Position numbers and translations under genes: made by a program. Shown in pieces: positions 8,481 through 17,928 of a DNA stretch of 64,000 nt; position 1 is the stretch's first letter; every line of letters starts with the position of its first letter. The stretch lies in the NCBI GenBank assembly GCA_051251725.1, contig JBPOFN010000018.1, forward strand, positions 1 through 64,000. The letters run 5' to 3'. Under the pieces are notes generated by a model. The model searched no databases. It saw nothing but the letters and a program-made list of their open reading frames with translations, and was not told where the DNA came from. Source of the stretch: JALZUE01 sp051251725 (lineage in GTDB: Bacteria; Pseudomonadota; Gammaproteobacteria; Enterobacterales; Alteromonadaceae).

Positions 8481-11159
8481 ATGTTTTTACGAAATTTAAT
8501 GTCAACTACTCTCATTGTGTTAGCTCTAGTGGGGGCGCACTCTGCACCGAAGGCGTTGGCGAAAGATATAAAATCAGGTGTTGTTGACAAACAGTCGATT
8601 AAGCCATTGAAACTTTGGTATGACGAGGCAGCCCCAGATAATGATAAAGGTTGGATTAAAAACTCCATCCCTATGGGCAATGGCTACATGGGTATCAACT
8701 TATTTGGTGGCGTTAAAACTGAAAGAATTCAGATCACTGAAAACAGTCTTTATGAAGCGGTCACTGGTAAAGGGCTTCGTCGTACAGGGTTAAATAACTT
8801 TGCCGAGGTTTATCTTGATTTTGACCATGAAAATGCCAGTAATTACGAACGTGGATTAAATCTAAATGAAGGTACCTCATACGTAAATTATCAGGATAAC
8901 GGTGTTAAATACTCACGAGACTATTTTACCAGTTATCCTGATAAAGTGATGGCTATTCGTTTAAGCGCATCTAAGGCGGGGGCTTTATCGTTTACCCTTC
9001 GTCCGACGATCCCATTTTTAAATAAAGGCAAGTCAGGTCAGGTTTCAGCTAAAGATGACACCATTACGCTGGCTGGTGTCATGAAACACTACAACATTCA
9101 GTTTGAAGGCCAATTCAAAGTCATCCCTCAGGGTGGCACAATGAACGCGAATAATAGCAAATCGAAAGGTAGTATTTCAGTTTCAAATGCCGATAGTGCC
9201 GTTATTTTAATCGCGGTTGGTACTAATTACCAATTCGACTCGCAAGTGTTTTTAACTGAAGATGACAGTAAAAAACTGGAGGGTTTTGCCCATCCACATA
9301 AAAAAGTCACTGGTTATATTGCTGACGCAGCGGATAAATCTTATGAGCAATTATTTGCAAATCATCAAGCCGATTACCTAGAGATATTTAATCGTGTTAA
9401 TATCGACTTTGGTGCAACGGTTCCTAGTATCACAACAGACAAATTAGTTGATGCGTACCCAGATGGAAAATCAAGCCTTTATTTAGAAGAGCTTGCCTTT
9501 CAATTTGGCCGCTATATGTTAATTTGTTCATCTCGACCTGGTACGCTTCCTCCGCATCTTCAAGGGATTTGGAATGTTTTTGAAAAACCACCTTGGTCAT
9601 CACAGTATTTACACGACACCAATGTACAAATGGCTTATGCACCGGTATTTTCTGCCAATATGCCTGAGTTATTTGAGTCATACGTAGAATACTTCAAATC
9701 TTATATGCCAAGACAGCAGTTATACGCTAACCAATACATTAAAGAGTTTAACCCAAGTCAACTTGATCCTAATGGTGATAACGGTTGGTCAGGTCCATTT
9801 TGGACAAACCCTTATACCGTGCCAGGTAAGTCAAAAGTGGCTGGTTTTGGTACCGGTGCTTGGATCGCACAAATGTTTTGGGATTATTACGATTTTACTC
9901 GTGATGAGCAATTATTAGCAGACACGGTATACCCAATTATGTACGAACAAGCGAATTTTACCTCGCGCTTTGTACAAGACATTGATGGTGCTTTGTTAGC
10001 GAAGCCTTCGTCATCGCCAGAGCAAAAAATTCGTAATACCATAGGTACCACATTCGACCAACAAATGTTTTATGAAAATCATCATAATACGTTAACGGCC
10101 GCAGAAATCTTGGGTCGTGAAGACAAGCGTTTAGCTATTTATGAACATCAATTACCTTTGTTAGAGCCGATTCAAATTGGTAAGTCTGGTCATATCAAAG
10201 AATTCCGCCAAGAAGAGTTTTATGGTGATGTTGCTGAGATTTATGATCCACATCACAGACATGCCTCAATGGTTTTGGGTTTATATCCTGGTCAGTTAGT
10301 TAACGATAAAACACCAGCTTGGTTAGATGCTGCTGAGGTGAGTCTTAACCTACGTACTCGCGTTTCTCATATTGGTTGGGCACGTGCTGAGCGTATTGCG
10401 ATGTTAGCTCGCGTTCATAATGGTGAAGAAGCTTATGCCTACTACAAAGACTTTCTTGGTGGTAACTTAATGCATAACTTGTTTAATGATCACCGTGGTG
10501 ATCCATTATTCCAAGCAGATGGTAATTATGGTGTTACTGCAGGCGTTGCTGAAATGTTATTACAAAGCCAAGACCACGTCATTGCACCATTAGTCGCAAT
10601 CCCTGAAGTATGGGCAACGGGTAGCTATCGTGGTTTACTTGCTCGCGGTAACTTTGAAGTATCGGCACAGTGGCAAAATCGCCACATGAATAGATTAGAC
10701 GTTTTATCTAAAGCCGGTCAATTATTAGAAATAAGATACCCGAATGTGGCGAAAGCGGTGATTAAAACACTAGACGGCAAAAAAGTTGACTTTGTTACTA
10801 AAGGGACTGATCAAATTAGTATTGAAAGCACAAAAGGCCAAACTTATGTGGTTAGCAATATTCCAGCTTTCACCCCGGTTAGCGCACCGTCAGCGCTTAA
10901 AATCAAACAAGCTAGCAAGCTAGAGCAGGTAGCAATTACTTGGCAAGCTAGTGCTGATGCTAAATCCTATAATGTTTATCGTGCGGTTGGTAGTGCACCG
11001 GATTATGAATTGGTCGCCTCGGGTGTAACAGCGACAAGTTTTGACTATACAGCGTCTGATTTAGCCAAAGCTGAGCAAGTAACATTAAAAGTTACCGCGG
11101 TAAGAGCCGATGGCCGAGAAAGTCGCGCGGGTACCACGGCGGTTTGGTTATTGCCTTAG
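8481..11159 (+). CDS. GH95-family glycoside hydrolase (alpha-L-fucosidase/galactosidase type), divergent active site
   Basis: This is an 892-residue secreted protein (signal peptide to about ALA26). The N-terminal beta-sandwich carries the GH95 hallmark SIPMGNGYMGINLFGG (about 62-77) and is followed by an (alpha/alpha)6 barrel. Residues 790-892 look like a fibronectin-III module. In the characterised family member from Bifidobacterium bifidum, two Asn (421, 423), Glu566 and Asp766 form the active site. Here the acid Glu is Glu514 (SSSPEQ) and the base Asp is Asp680 (FQADGNYG). The N-x-N pair reads D379-T-N381, and the usual MNYWP is MAYAP. The sibling GH95 at 20825-23224 keeps the canonical residues. 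Specificity is therefore probably altered, or activity reduced. It is a single gene with its own terminator. Confidence 0.85.
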   Translation: MFLRNLMSTTLIVLALVGAHSAPKALAKDIKSGVVDKQSIKPLKLWYDEAAPDNDKGWIKNSIPMGNGYMGINLFGGVKTERIQITENSLYEAVTGKGLRRTGLNNFAEVYLDFDHENASNYERGLNLNEGTSYVNYQDNGVKYSRDYFTSYPDKVMAIRLSASKAGALSFTLRPTIPFLNKGKSGQVSAKDDTITLAGVMKHYNIQFEGQFKVIPQGGTMNANNSKSKGSISVSNADSAVILIAVGTNYQFDSQVFLTEDDSKKLEGFAHPHKKVTGYIADAADKSYEQLFANHQADYLEIFNRVNIDFGATVPSITTDKLVDAYPDGKSSLYLEELAFQFGRYMLICSSRPGTLPPHLQGIWNVFEKPPWSSQYLHDTNVQMAYAPVFSANMPELFESYVEYFKSYMPRQQLYANQYIKEFNPSQLDPNGDNGWSGPFWTNPYTVPGKSKVAGFGTGAWIAQMFWDYYDFTRDEQLLADTVYPIMYEQANFTSRFVQDIDGALLAKPSSSPEQKIRNTIGTTFDQQMFYENHHNTLTAAEILGREDKRLAIYEHQLPLLEPIQIGKSGHIKEFRQEEFYGDVAEIYDPHHRHASMVLGLYPGQLVNDKTPAWLDAAEVSLNLRTRVSHIGWARAERIAMLARVHNGEEAYAYYKDFLGGNLMHNLFNDHRGDPLFQADGNYGVTAGVAEMLLQSQDHVIAPLVAIPEVWATGSYRGLLARGNFEVSAQWQNRHMNRLDVLSKAGQLLEIRYPNVAKAVIKTLDGKKVDFVTKGTDQISIESTKGQTYVVSNIPAFTPVSAPSALKIKQASKLEQVAITWQASADAKSYNVYRAVGSAPDYELVASGVTATSFDYTASDLAKAEQVTLKVTAVRADGRESRAGTTAVWLLP

Positions 11160-11190
11160 GATTTTTATCTAAATTTATCAGTTAAAGCAG

Positions 11191-11228
11191 GCAGCAATAT
11201 AATAATTAACGTTTTATTGCTGCTTTTT
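11191..11228 (+). terminator. intrinsic terminator after the first GH95 gene
   Basis: GCAGCAATA (11191-11199) pairs with TATTGCTGC (11215-11223) across a 15-base loop and is followed at once by TTTTT. It lies 32 bases after the GH95 stop. Confidence 0.7.
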
Positions 11229-11267
11229 CTGTATATACGCCTGATATAATTAAAAGAGATGTATCTA

Positions 11268-11687
11268 ATGAATAAATATATTGATTTGATTGGCTCAAAC
11301 TTAACACTGCTTCGTCATGTTTTGCTATTGAGTGGCATAGTCATGTTGAGTGGCTGTGCAATGAGTCCTGAAGAAATAGCACAAAAGAAAGCAATAAATA
11401 GTTTTGGGGATTGCCTTCTAAATCAAGCATCTGATTTCCGTGATAACAATTCAAAAGAGGAGGTATATACGCTCTTTAATATTGCCTATAACAATTGTTC
11501 ATCAGAGTTAGAGGATTTTAAAAAAAAAGTACGGATAAATTTAGAAAATAAAATTCTTAAAAAATCGAATAGGGAAAATTTACCTCGTTGGGCTCACAAG
11601 GAAATAGATAAGGCTATGGTAAAGTTCGAGAATACATTTAAGAATACTAATTTTAATAGCTTTAAAAGTATTTATCAAAAAAGTTAA
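11268..11687 (+). CDS. small hypothetical lipoprotein
   Basis: A protein of about 139 residues with a lipoprotein signal ending in LSGC (Cys30). The mature part of about 110 residues is charged and helical, with two further cysteines and no family I recognise. I chose ATG 11268, which sits nine bases after AAAGAG (11253-11258); the ATG at 11259 directly abuts that site. The next gene downstream is also a lipoprotein, 157 bases away. Confidence 0.65.
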   Translation: MNKYIDLIGSNLTLLRHVLLLSGIVMLSGCAMSPEEIAQKKAINSFGDCLLNQASDFRDNNSKEEVYTLFNIAYNNCSSELEDFKKKVRINLENKILKKSNRENLPRWAHKEIDKAMVKFENTFKNTNFNSFKSIYQKS

Positions 11688-11844
11688 TCGTTTTATCAGG
11701 TTATGTAGTTATTTTAAATGAAATAGATTACTTAATGTCAGTTAAATTATTATTTAAAAGCCTATAAAAAATTGTCTTTTTCTTTACTGATTAAGCCTGA
11801 TAGAAAGTCTATTTCCAATATACTATTATCTTGTAGAGAAAGTT

Positions 11845-12531
11845 ATGTCAAAATATTCAATTATTATTTTAAGTGTTTTATGTTTATTACAAACGGGGTG
11901 TTCGTTAGGCCCAAGTGCATCCTATGGCGCTTATAAAGCCTATGATTCAAAGGAATATAAAGATTCCATCAGGAAAGTTACTCGTGCTTTAAGCAAATAC
12001 GAATATTCAATAACAGATAAAAGTAATCTTCTATTTCTAAAAGCGAATAGTTACTTAAAGTTAGGTGAATATGCGAATGCTGAAGGTGTGTTTCGTTATT
12101 TGATAAACACCTACCCACATACTGAAGCGGCTTTTCGAGCTAAAGCGCAATTAACATCAGAAATAAAAAAAACAGCAGCCATTGATAAACAGAGAGTTGC
12201 TGCTTTAAGCTCTAATCGCAACGTGGTTTCTAGTAATGAAATACCATGGCCTATTGTTATGGTAGAGCAAAAATATCCTAAAAATGCGCTTAAATACCAA
12301 TTAGAAGGCTCAGTAAAATTGGCGTTCGATATATCTGAAAAAGGTACCGTTATCAATATCCGCGTATTAGAATCAAGTCCCTCAGAAATCTTTGTCAATG
12401 CGGCTACAAAGGCTCTTTCTATGTGGCGTTATAAACCCGTAACAAAGGACATAAGTAAAGAGCATATCGTTGTCTTAGGATTTGAAATGAAAAATAATCG
12501 CCCTAATTTAACTATGCGGATTTTAGCTTAG
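11845..12531 (+). CDS. lipoprotein with TPR-like region and TonB C-terminal domain
   Basis: 228 residues. The lipobox is QTGC (Cys19). Residues about 30-110 look like two tetratricopeptide-type repeats (KSNLLFLKANSYLKLGEYANAEGVF is the clearest). The C-terminus from about 135 is a TonB_C domain: YPKNALKYQLEGSVKLAFDI, then GTVINIRVLESSP and ALSMWRYKP. A TonB C-terminal domain usually binds the TonB box of outer-membrane receptors. Tethering it by lipid rather than by a TM helix, without ExbBD genes nearby, is unusual; it may be a structural or accessory variant. No T-run terminator follows. Confidence 0.75.
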   Translation: MSKYSIIILSVLCLLQTGCSLGPSASYGAYKAYDSKEYKDSIRKVTRALSKYEYSITDKSNLLFLKANSYLKLGEYANAEGVFRYLINTYPHTEAAFRAKAQLTSEIKKTAAIDKQRVAALSSNRNVVSSNEIPWPIVMVEQKYPKNALKYQLEGSVKLAFDISEKGTVINIRVLESSPSEIFVNAATKALSMWRYKPVTKDISKEHIVVLGFEMKNNRPNLTMRILA

Positions 12532-12688
12532 TATAAAATAAACAGTAAAAAATTTGAGAAAAGACACCACAATTAATACCATAATACTTGGGGATTTATT
12601 CTTTTTGGCGTCTATTTTTTGACTGTATTAGCGGTTAATTTTTGTTCATTGTACAAACTTGGTGACATATTAATACGTATTTAAGTTA

Positions 12689-14158
12689 TTATTTTTGGCT
12701 AATGATAAAGATGGGGTTTGAATAAAACCACAAATCATCCCAAGGGTTTTCGCCGCTAATATCTTGAAGTGGTTCTAATTCTTGGGTGTTGGTTCCTCTG
12801 ATACGAATATAGCTTGAGGCGTTAATTTTTAATTCATAATCCATCAGTAAATAGTCACCTTCAACCCGCCAATCTTGTTTACTAAATCGTTTTTCGATTC
12901 GTGTAGATGTATTTTCATTCTGCTGTACATTAGTGTGTTTTTCCGTTATTTCACCCACTATTAGATCAACACGATTAACCTTAGGCTGATATCCCGCTGC
13001 GTTTGCTTGCGTGGGGTCTAACAGCTTGATGCTTAACTTAACGGTAGAGCCATTTTTTACATGAAGTTCACCGCCTATATCTGCTTTATTCTGCTTATCC
13101 GATGCAGTAACAAAAAGTTCACTGATCAAGTCTCCTGTGGTGACAAAAATTTGTCCAGAGCGTAAGCCTGACAGTACTGAGTCGTGATTTTTATTGGCAA
13201 ACACATAAGTTTTTGAATATTCACCCGGCCAAAAGTCAACCCCGCCTTCGGTATAGTGAACATGTGAGTCGGAATTGGCAGTTATCCACCAACCTCGACC
13301 TTCGCCAAGCATAGAGTCCCAAAAGCCACCTAACTTGGCGGTCATTTGATCAAAGCCGCCCATGGTTGGAAACTTTCGATAATTTCCTCTATAAATTTTA
13401 GTTTTGTCTTTGGCTCTACGGCCATTTGATAAGGCAAAAGCTTGATGCCCTGGTGCTCCTTCCATACCTATTGCAATGTTTGGGGCGACATCATTCCAGC
13501 GTCTAAATTCGCGGGGTTCGTAAGAACCGTATTCGCCATAATTTTTGGCAGAACGAGCGGGATGATGCGCAAAAACGACTGGTGGTTTATCAAGTGCTTG
13601 CATCGCCATTAAGGCTTCAATCATTTTTTCTTCACTATGACGAGCGGGATCATTGGGAAAAGTTTCTTTGGTGTCAAAAGCTGATTCTAAATTATAGAGC
13701 ACATCTGCTTCATCATGAGTATGTGGCACGATAATGCTGCTATGATCACCGGCTGGCGTATTTAATTCTAAACCATAAAATTGCAGGACATCAGCGACCA
13801 TTTTGCGTGATTCCAATAATTCTGGATAGGCCTGTTCGCGATTGATTTTGCTGTGATTAGGTCCACCATGATCTGTTGCTACCATCCACGACAAACCAAA
13901 TTTACTGGCCATTTTGGCATTTTTATAAATTGGATAAATAGCATCACCACCAACAATAGCTTTAGGTGGTTTTTGTCTCTTATCCCAGCCGACACTATAT
14001 TGACTGTGAATATGATGATCACCGGCAAGCCAAGTTTTGTCTTGTGTACTTTGTGCTTCGGAATGATTATGTTCCGTATGGCTAAGTGCGATAGTTGAAA
14101 CACTTAAAGCACAAAGCGAAAAGGCGAGTTTGTTAAATTGCACCATTATTCTGGTCAT
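12689..14158 (-). CDS. secreted PHP-domain metallohydrolase
   Basis: 489 residues with a signal peptide (about 1-26) and then a His-rich start. The catalytic region opens with GDHHIHSQYS (His49, His51), the first metal-binding motif of PHP domains. Further motifs are MVATDHGGPNH, YGLELNTPAGDHSSII and VFAHHPARS, with a late ANSDSHVH. These are the conserved His/Asp clusters of polymerase-and-histidinol-phosphatase-type (CehA/McbA-like) phosphoesterases. The C-terminal ~130 residues are a beta-sandwich. Substrate is not deducible. The start ATG at 14158 has AGGA eight bases upstream. It is transcribed alone, convergent with the TonB_C lipoprotein. Confidence 0.75.
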   Translation of the reverse strand: MTRIMVQFNKLAFSLCALSVSTIALSHTEHNHSEAQSTQDKTWLAGDHHIHSQYSVGWDKRQKPPKAIVGGDAIYPIYKNAKMASKFGLSWMVATDHGGPNHSKINREQAYPELLESRKMVADVLQFYGLELNTPAGDHSSIIVPHTHDEADVLYNLESAFDTKETFPNDPARHSEEKMIEALMAMQALDKPPVVFAHHPARSAKNYGEYGSYEPREFRRWNDVAPNIAIGMEGAPGHQAFALSNGRRAKDKTKIYRGNYRKFPTMGGFDQMTAKLGGFWDSMLGEGRGWWITANSDSHVHYTEGGVDFWPGEYSKTYVFANKNHDSVLSGLRSGQIFVTTGDLISELFVTASDKQNKADIGGELHVKNGSTVKLSIKLLDPTQANAAGYQPKVNRVDLIVGEITEKHTNVQQNENTSTRIEKRFSKQDWRVEGDYLLMDYELKINASSYIRIRGTNTQELEPLQDISGENPWDDLWFYSNPIFIISQK

Positions 14159-14350
14159 AAATGCATTCCTGAATCGTTAGTTATTCTGTAGGGCTATGCC
14201 CATTAATATCCGGACTTATAAAACAACTAACCAAGTAAAAATAAGCGTGCAGTTAATGGTATCAACGAATGTTTAATTAGTTGAGTTTACAGGTGGCTTT
14301 TAACTATGGTCAAGCACTTAAAGAATAGCAATACTTCATGGTAAAAAGTC

Positions 14351-14428
14351 TGACTATATAATTAGTTAAGGTGTAAACACTTATATCGTTATAAACAATA
14401 TAAGTGTTTATCTCAATATATATAGTCA
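14351..14428. repeat. nested inverted repeat (possible cruciform or small palindromic element)
   Basis: The outer arms TGACTATATA (14351-14360) and TATATAGTCA (14419-14428) enclose inner arms TAAACACTTATAT (14374-14386) and ATATAAGTGTTTA (14398-14410). All four arms are perfect. The element lies in the 466-base gap between the divergent PHP-hydrolase and cytochrome b562 genes. No other gene is seen in this gap. It could be a double-stem RNA structure, a paired operator, or a small REP/MITE-like repeat. Confidence 0.6.
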
Positions 14429-14624
14429 GTTATAATATGGTCAAGTAGAACAGCATATACTGAAGTAATTTAAGAGTTTATGAAACAGTCTAGCGATTGA
14501 TGACAATTAGAAATGTTCAGTTAATATCCCGATTATTGTTATCTCCCACAACAGTATCTAAAACTATTGAAGCAGATAAGAAATAAATATAATTAAATCA
14601 AATAATAATTTAAGGAATCAAGTC

Positions 14625-15044
14625 ATGAAATATTTATCAAAACTCTTACCGTTAACATTAATTGTATCCACGTTAATGTTTACTAATACAGCGACAGCCG
14701 TGGTACCTGATGAAGACAGTGCCGTTTCTAAAAACTTTAAAGATATTGGTCGCTCTATGCGCGGTTTGGGTAAAGCTGATAATAGCCAAGACATTATTGC
14801 AGCACTTGAAAAAATAAAAGCGATTGCCACTAAAAACCGCAAAGAAGTGCCAAGTTTTATGAAAGCCGACACCAAAGAGTTTACTAAGTATCAAGAAGGA
14901 GTTGATAGTTTTGTTGAAACAATCAATAAAACAATTGCAGCGGTTAATAAAGGTGATATCACCAGTGGTAAACAAGCTCAGAAGAAACTAGGTGCAGATA
15001 AGAAAAAATTTCACAAAGAATTTGATTTAGAAGATGATCACTAA
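14625..15044 (+). CDS. cybC: cytochrome b562-like periplasmic electron carrier
   Basis: A 139-residue protein with a signal peptide (about 1-25). The mature four-helix bundle matches soluble cytochrome b562: FKDIGRSMRGLGKADN near the N-terminus and KKKFHKEF at the C-terminus. In this family a helix-1 Met and a helix-4 His ligate heme b non-covalently; the equivalents are Met45 and His130. There is no CXXCH. The start has AAGGA upstream. The stop overlaps the next gene, a membrane cytochrome b561, by 11 bases, so the two are translationally coupled and probably exchange electrons. Confidence 0.82.
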   Translation: MKYLSKLLPLTLIVSTLMFTNTATAVVPDEDSAVSKNFKDIGRSMRGLGKADNSQDIIAALEKIKAIATKNRKEVPSFMKADTKEFTKYQEGVDSFVETINKTIAAVNKGDITSGKQAQKKLGADKKKFHKEFDLEDDH

Positions 15045-15561
15045 AACTAGTAAAACAGAAAATTTGGTTATTGGCTGGGACTGGCTAGTGCGTTTTTCGC
15101 ATTGGTCAGTAGCGGCACTTTTTCTTACTAACTACTACCTCACTGAAAAAGGCTCCGAGAACCATGAATATGTTGGTTGGACTTTATTGGGCTTAATCGT
15201 TACTCGTTTACTTTGGGGCTTAACGCTGGCTGCTGGTCCTAATCGCTTAAGTGCTTTTGTTCCTAATATATCATCGGTAAAACACCATCTCTTAGAGTTA
15301 AAAACACGTAAAGCAGAAAAAGATGTGGGCCATAACCCTTTTGGTGCAATTGCAATCTACCTAATGTGGGCAGGGCTAATCTCTTGTGCATTAACTGGGT
15401 GGGGCATGGATACTGACTGGGGCTTTGATAATGATGTTGACCAATGGCATGAATTTGCTGTCGATTTTACATTCGCTGTTGTTTGTGTGCATGTATCCGC
15501 GGTTATCTTAGTCTCATTATGGCTCCGTAAGAATTTAATTAAAGCTATGATTGTTAATTAA
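15034..15561 (+). CDS. cytochrome b561-type membrane cytochrome
   Basis: 175 residues with four predicted transmembrane helices, of the cytochrome b/Ni-Fe-hydrogenase b-subunit type. Candidate heme-ligating His are in VRFSHWSVAALF (helix 1), ENHEYVGW, QWHEFAVDF and VVCVHVSAV (helix 4). It overlaps the cytochrome b562 gene, which gives a membrane quinol/heme-b oxidoreductase with its own periplasmic acceptor. No dehydrogenase subunit is adjacent. Confidence 0.85.
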   Translation: MITKTSKTENLVIGWDWLVRFSHWSVAALFLTNYYLTEKGSENHEYVGWTLLGLIVTRLLWGLTLAAGPNRLSAFVPNISSVKHHLLELKTRKAEKDVGHNPFGAIAIYLMWAGLISCALTGWGMDTDWGFDNDVDQWHEFAVDFTFAVVCVHVSAVILVSLWLRKNLIKAMIVN

Positions 15562-15629
15562 TCATAACTTTGTTGATGTATAGCCAGCTTATCTAAATCA
15601 CTCTCTTAATTAAAGCCCCTAACTTCCTG

Positions 15630-15664
15630 ATTATGCTAGTGCTGGTGGCGAAGATTATTGTTTT
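15630..15664. repeat. diverged repeat, copy 1 (partner at 19123-19157)
   Basis: ATTATGCTAGTGCTGGTGGC and the following 15 bases match ATTATACTAGTGCTGTCGGC and its continuation at 19123-19157, with about six differences over 35 bases. Weaker similarity (CCTAGTTTTTGTAAC versus CCTAGCTTTTGCAAC) continues downstream after a length difference. Function unknown; both copies lie between genes. Confidence 0.45.
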
Positions 15665-15771
15665 TAAACTCAGTTTTTACACCTAGTTTTTGTAACTTAT
15701 AAATAGCTTAATTCTTATAAAGAATAGCTCAGTTAAAATTGTATTTTATTTTGGCCAAAAGTCGGCTGTAA

Positions 15772-16653
15772 TTAAAATTTAATTTCGAATCGCAGCCCTA
15801 GACTTGTTGTTTTTATTGTACGTGGGGGCTGATAAAAACTGCCATTTTTGTATTGCTCTATATACAAGGGAAAGTTATCACTTCTTTCAATTTCACTCTC
15901 ACTATAACTAACTATTAAACCAAGTTGAATAGCTTCTGATAATGGGTAACTTATCGAAAATTCTCCTTGGTTAGCATATACAGCGTTTAGTTTAATCTTA
16001 CTTTCATCATAGGAAGATAAGAAGCTTATGGCTAAGGTAGGATTAAATGCTTGAGAGCGCCAAATTTTTAACTGCCAATTGAATTGAAAAATTTGCTTTA
16101 CTTGCCAAGCAAGCCCTAAGCCTACCATTGGTATGTGATACCTTTCTTTTAGCCCAGTGATATTGCCATTTGATAGAATATCTCGTTGGGTTCCTTGGTG
16201 TTTTATCACAATAAAAGCGTCTAGCTCACCACACCTTAAGCAGTTTAAACCTGAGAAATGGATAAGTTTATTGGCTACTAACAGTTGAATAATATCTTGC
16301 TTAATAACTGTTGTGGTACTTGCTTTTCGACCTAGTTGGGTTGTTCCTATGTAACTAATTGCTCCTTTACTTTTATCCATAGAGGCTGTTATGCGCCAAT
16401 TTTTACTCAAAAAACTTATCTGATAATTAATGCCACTGACTGAGCCTTGTTCTTGGTTATATAGCTGCTGTTGCTCAGACTCTATATTCTTTATATTTTG
16501 GCTATAGGGGGTTAGCGCAATTGAGTAGTGGCTTTTTTGCTCTTCGGCCATGGATGTTTCATGTAACGAAAGTATCAGCAGAAGATAAATAAAAAATTGG
16601 CAAACTCGCTGAGCCGCCACATTTCTCAAATTGCCTCTAGGTAAAAATAGCAT
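15772..16653 (-). CDS. hypothetical exported, probably outer-membrane beta-barrel protein
   Basis: About 293 residues. A signal sequence (FFIYLLLILSLHETSMA) is followed by alternating polar/hydrophobic strands, and the last residues are LRFEIKF, with the terminal Phe typical of outer-membrane barrels. An in-frame TTG at 16683 directly follows the stop of the upstream lipoprotein gene, but ATG 16653 gives a better signal peptide. The pair is probably co-transcribed. I do not recognise the family. Confidence 0.6.
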   Translation of the reverse strand: MLFLPRGNLRNVAAQRVCQFFIYLLLILSLHETSMAEEQKSHYSIALTPYSQNIKNIESEQQQLYNQEQGSVSGINYQISFLSKNWRITASMDKSKGAISYIGTTQLGRKASTTTVIKQDIIQLLVANKLIHFSGLNCLRCGELDAFIVIKHQGTQRDILSNGNITGLKERYHIPMVGLGLAWQVKQIFQFNWQLKIWRSQAFNPTLAISFLSSYDESKIKLNAVYANQGEFSISYPLSEAIQLGLIVSYSESEIERSDNFPLYIEQYKNGSFYQPPRTIKTTSLGLRFEIKF

Positions 16654-16683
16654 AGTACTAGGTTCGGTATGACTAAATGACAA

Positions 16684-17703
16684 TTAATTCAAGCTAGCCC
16701 AAGTTACTACTCGGGTGTCGTCAACCGTATTATTACCGTCAAAATCGGTGTCTAATTGCACGTCACTATTACTTAATATAGTTATTAATATTGAAGCGTT
16801 GGTCTTTGTAGTAATTTTTAAGCTACCGGATGAGGGGACATCACTTTGTTGATCATGAAATTGAATTTCTTCTATGCTAGTAATGGTATAAGAATCATCC
16901 CCTAAAAGACTATGTAAATTGGAACTTGAAATCGTCATTGCTTCGACGTCGGTATTCTTCGTAAGTATTGTCTCAAGAGTCATGTTGGTGATCGCTTGCT
17001 GGAATGCTGACGAGAATACAGTGATTAACGGCGCGGTTATTTTGATTGTCGATGAGTATAAATCTTGATTTATAACGATAGAATAAATACCTGCTATTGT
17101 TATGGCTTCTGTGTTACCGATGACTTGTACTTTTAAACTATCATACAAAATTATCAAGCCCAAGGTAGAATATTGCTGTAAATTTTTAAAATCAGTGGTC
17201 TTGGTAAATCTAACGGTAAATTCCCCGTTGATAGTAGTGGAGCCATTATTACAATTTGTCGCTTGGTATGAAAATGAATCGTTAGGTGTAATCGTCAAAG
17301 GGTCTTGTAAATTGATTGTCATTTCTAGAGTGCCGCTTACATCGCAATCAAGTTGTTGAGTTGCTACCACGCCGGTAAAGCTATCTGGTTTGCTGATAGA
17401 TATTTCAATTAAGTTAAGAACCCAATCGATATCATTAAGACTAAATTGAGGCTTCACTTGTTGCTCTGTTATTACGCCGGTGAAAGACTTAGACGTAACT
17501 AATGCTAAATTGTTAAATACAGAGGATAAAGCCAGTTTAGTTGTTCTTTCAACATTATTGCTGTTGAGAGTGACGCCACTTGACGGAGTTCCTGATGCTT
17601 CTGGTAATACTGGTTTTGCAGAGATGGTGTCAGAGCCTGAGCCACCACAACTACTAAGTAAAACGATTAATGCGAGGATTAAGATATTTTTATTCAATTT
17701 CAA
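16684..17703 (-). CDS. hypothetical lipoprotein
   Basis: 339 residues with lipobox LLSSC (Cys19) followed by a GGSGSD tether. The body is Ser/Thr-rich and beta-predicted, with a cysteine pair (LDCDVSG, ATNCNNGS) that could form a disulfide. It ends with an acidic DTDFDGNNTVDD segment that could bind calcium. The start is a TTG at 17703, eight bases after AAGGA; there is no in-frame ATG before the lipobox, so this rare start seems real. It is adjacent to a barrel-like protein gene; together they may be a surface pair. Confidence 0.65.
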   Translation of the reverse strand: MKLNKNILILALIVLLSSCGGSGSDTISAKPVLPEASGTPSSGVTLNSNNVERTTKLALSSVFNNLALVTSKSFTGVITEQQVKPQFSLNDIDWVLNLIEISISKPDSFTGVVATQQLDCDVSGTLEMTINLQDPLTITPNDSFSYQATNCNNGSTTINGEFTVRFTKTTDFKNLQQYSTLGLIILYDSLKVQVIGNTEAITIAGIYSIVINQDLYSSTIKITAPLITVFSSAFQQAITNMTLETILTKNTDVEAMTISSSNLHSLLGDDSYTITSIEEIQFHDQQSDVPSSGSLKITTKTNASILITILSNSDVQLDTDFDGNNTVDDTRVVTWASLN

Positions 17704-17928
17704 ACCAAAATTCCTTATTGGTACTTTTATATGTAAAAGTTCATGTTATGGCAAGGGGAAATAATATGCCAGAATTACTTCTATCTTTGACACAATAAAA
17801 TATACAATGAGAGGCTACCAATTCCTCATTAATAGCGTTTGGGATCTTGCTGGTAAACACAGTACAGTATAGAAATACACTAGTCGGTGTGAACATTTTT
17901 ATATTAGCGTTAGTCTCAAAAGCAGGCG

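Noticed and set aside
13853..14103. ORFs antisense to or out of frame with the PHP-domain gene
   Set aside because: They overlap conserved His/Asp motifs of the PHP protein in another frame and have no independent support.
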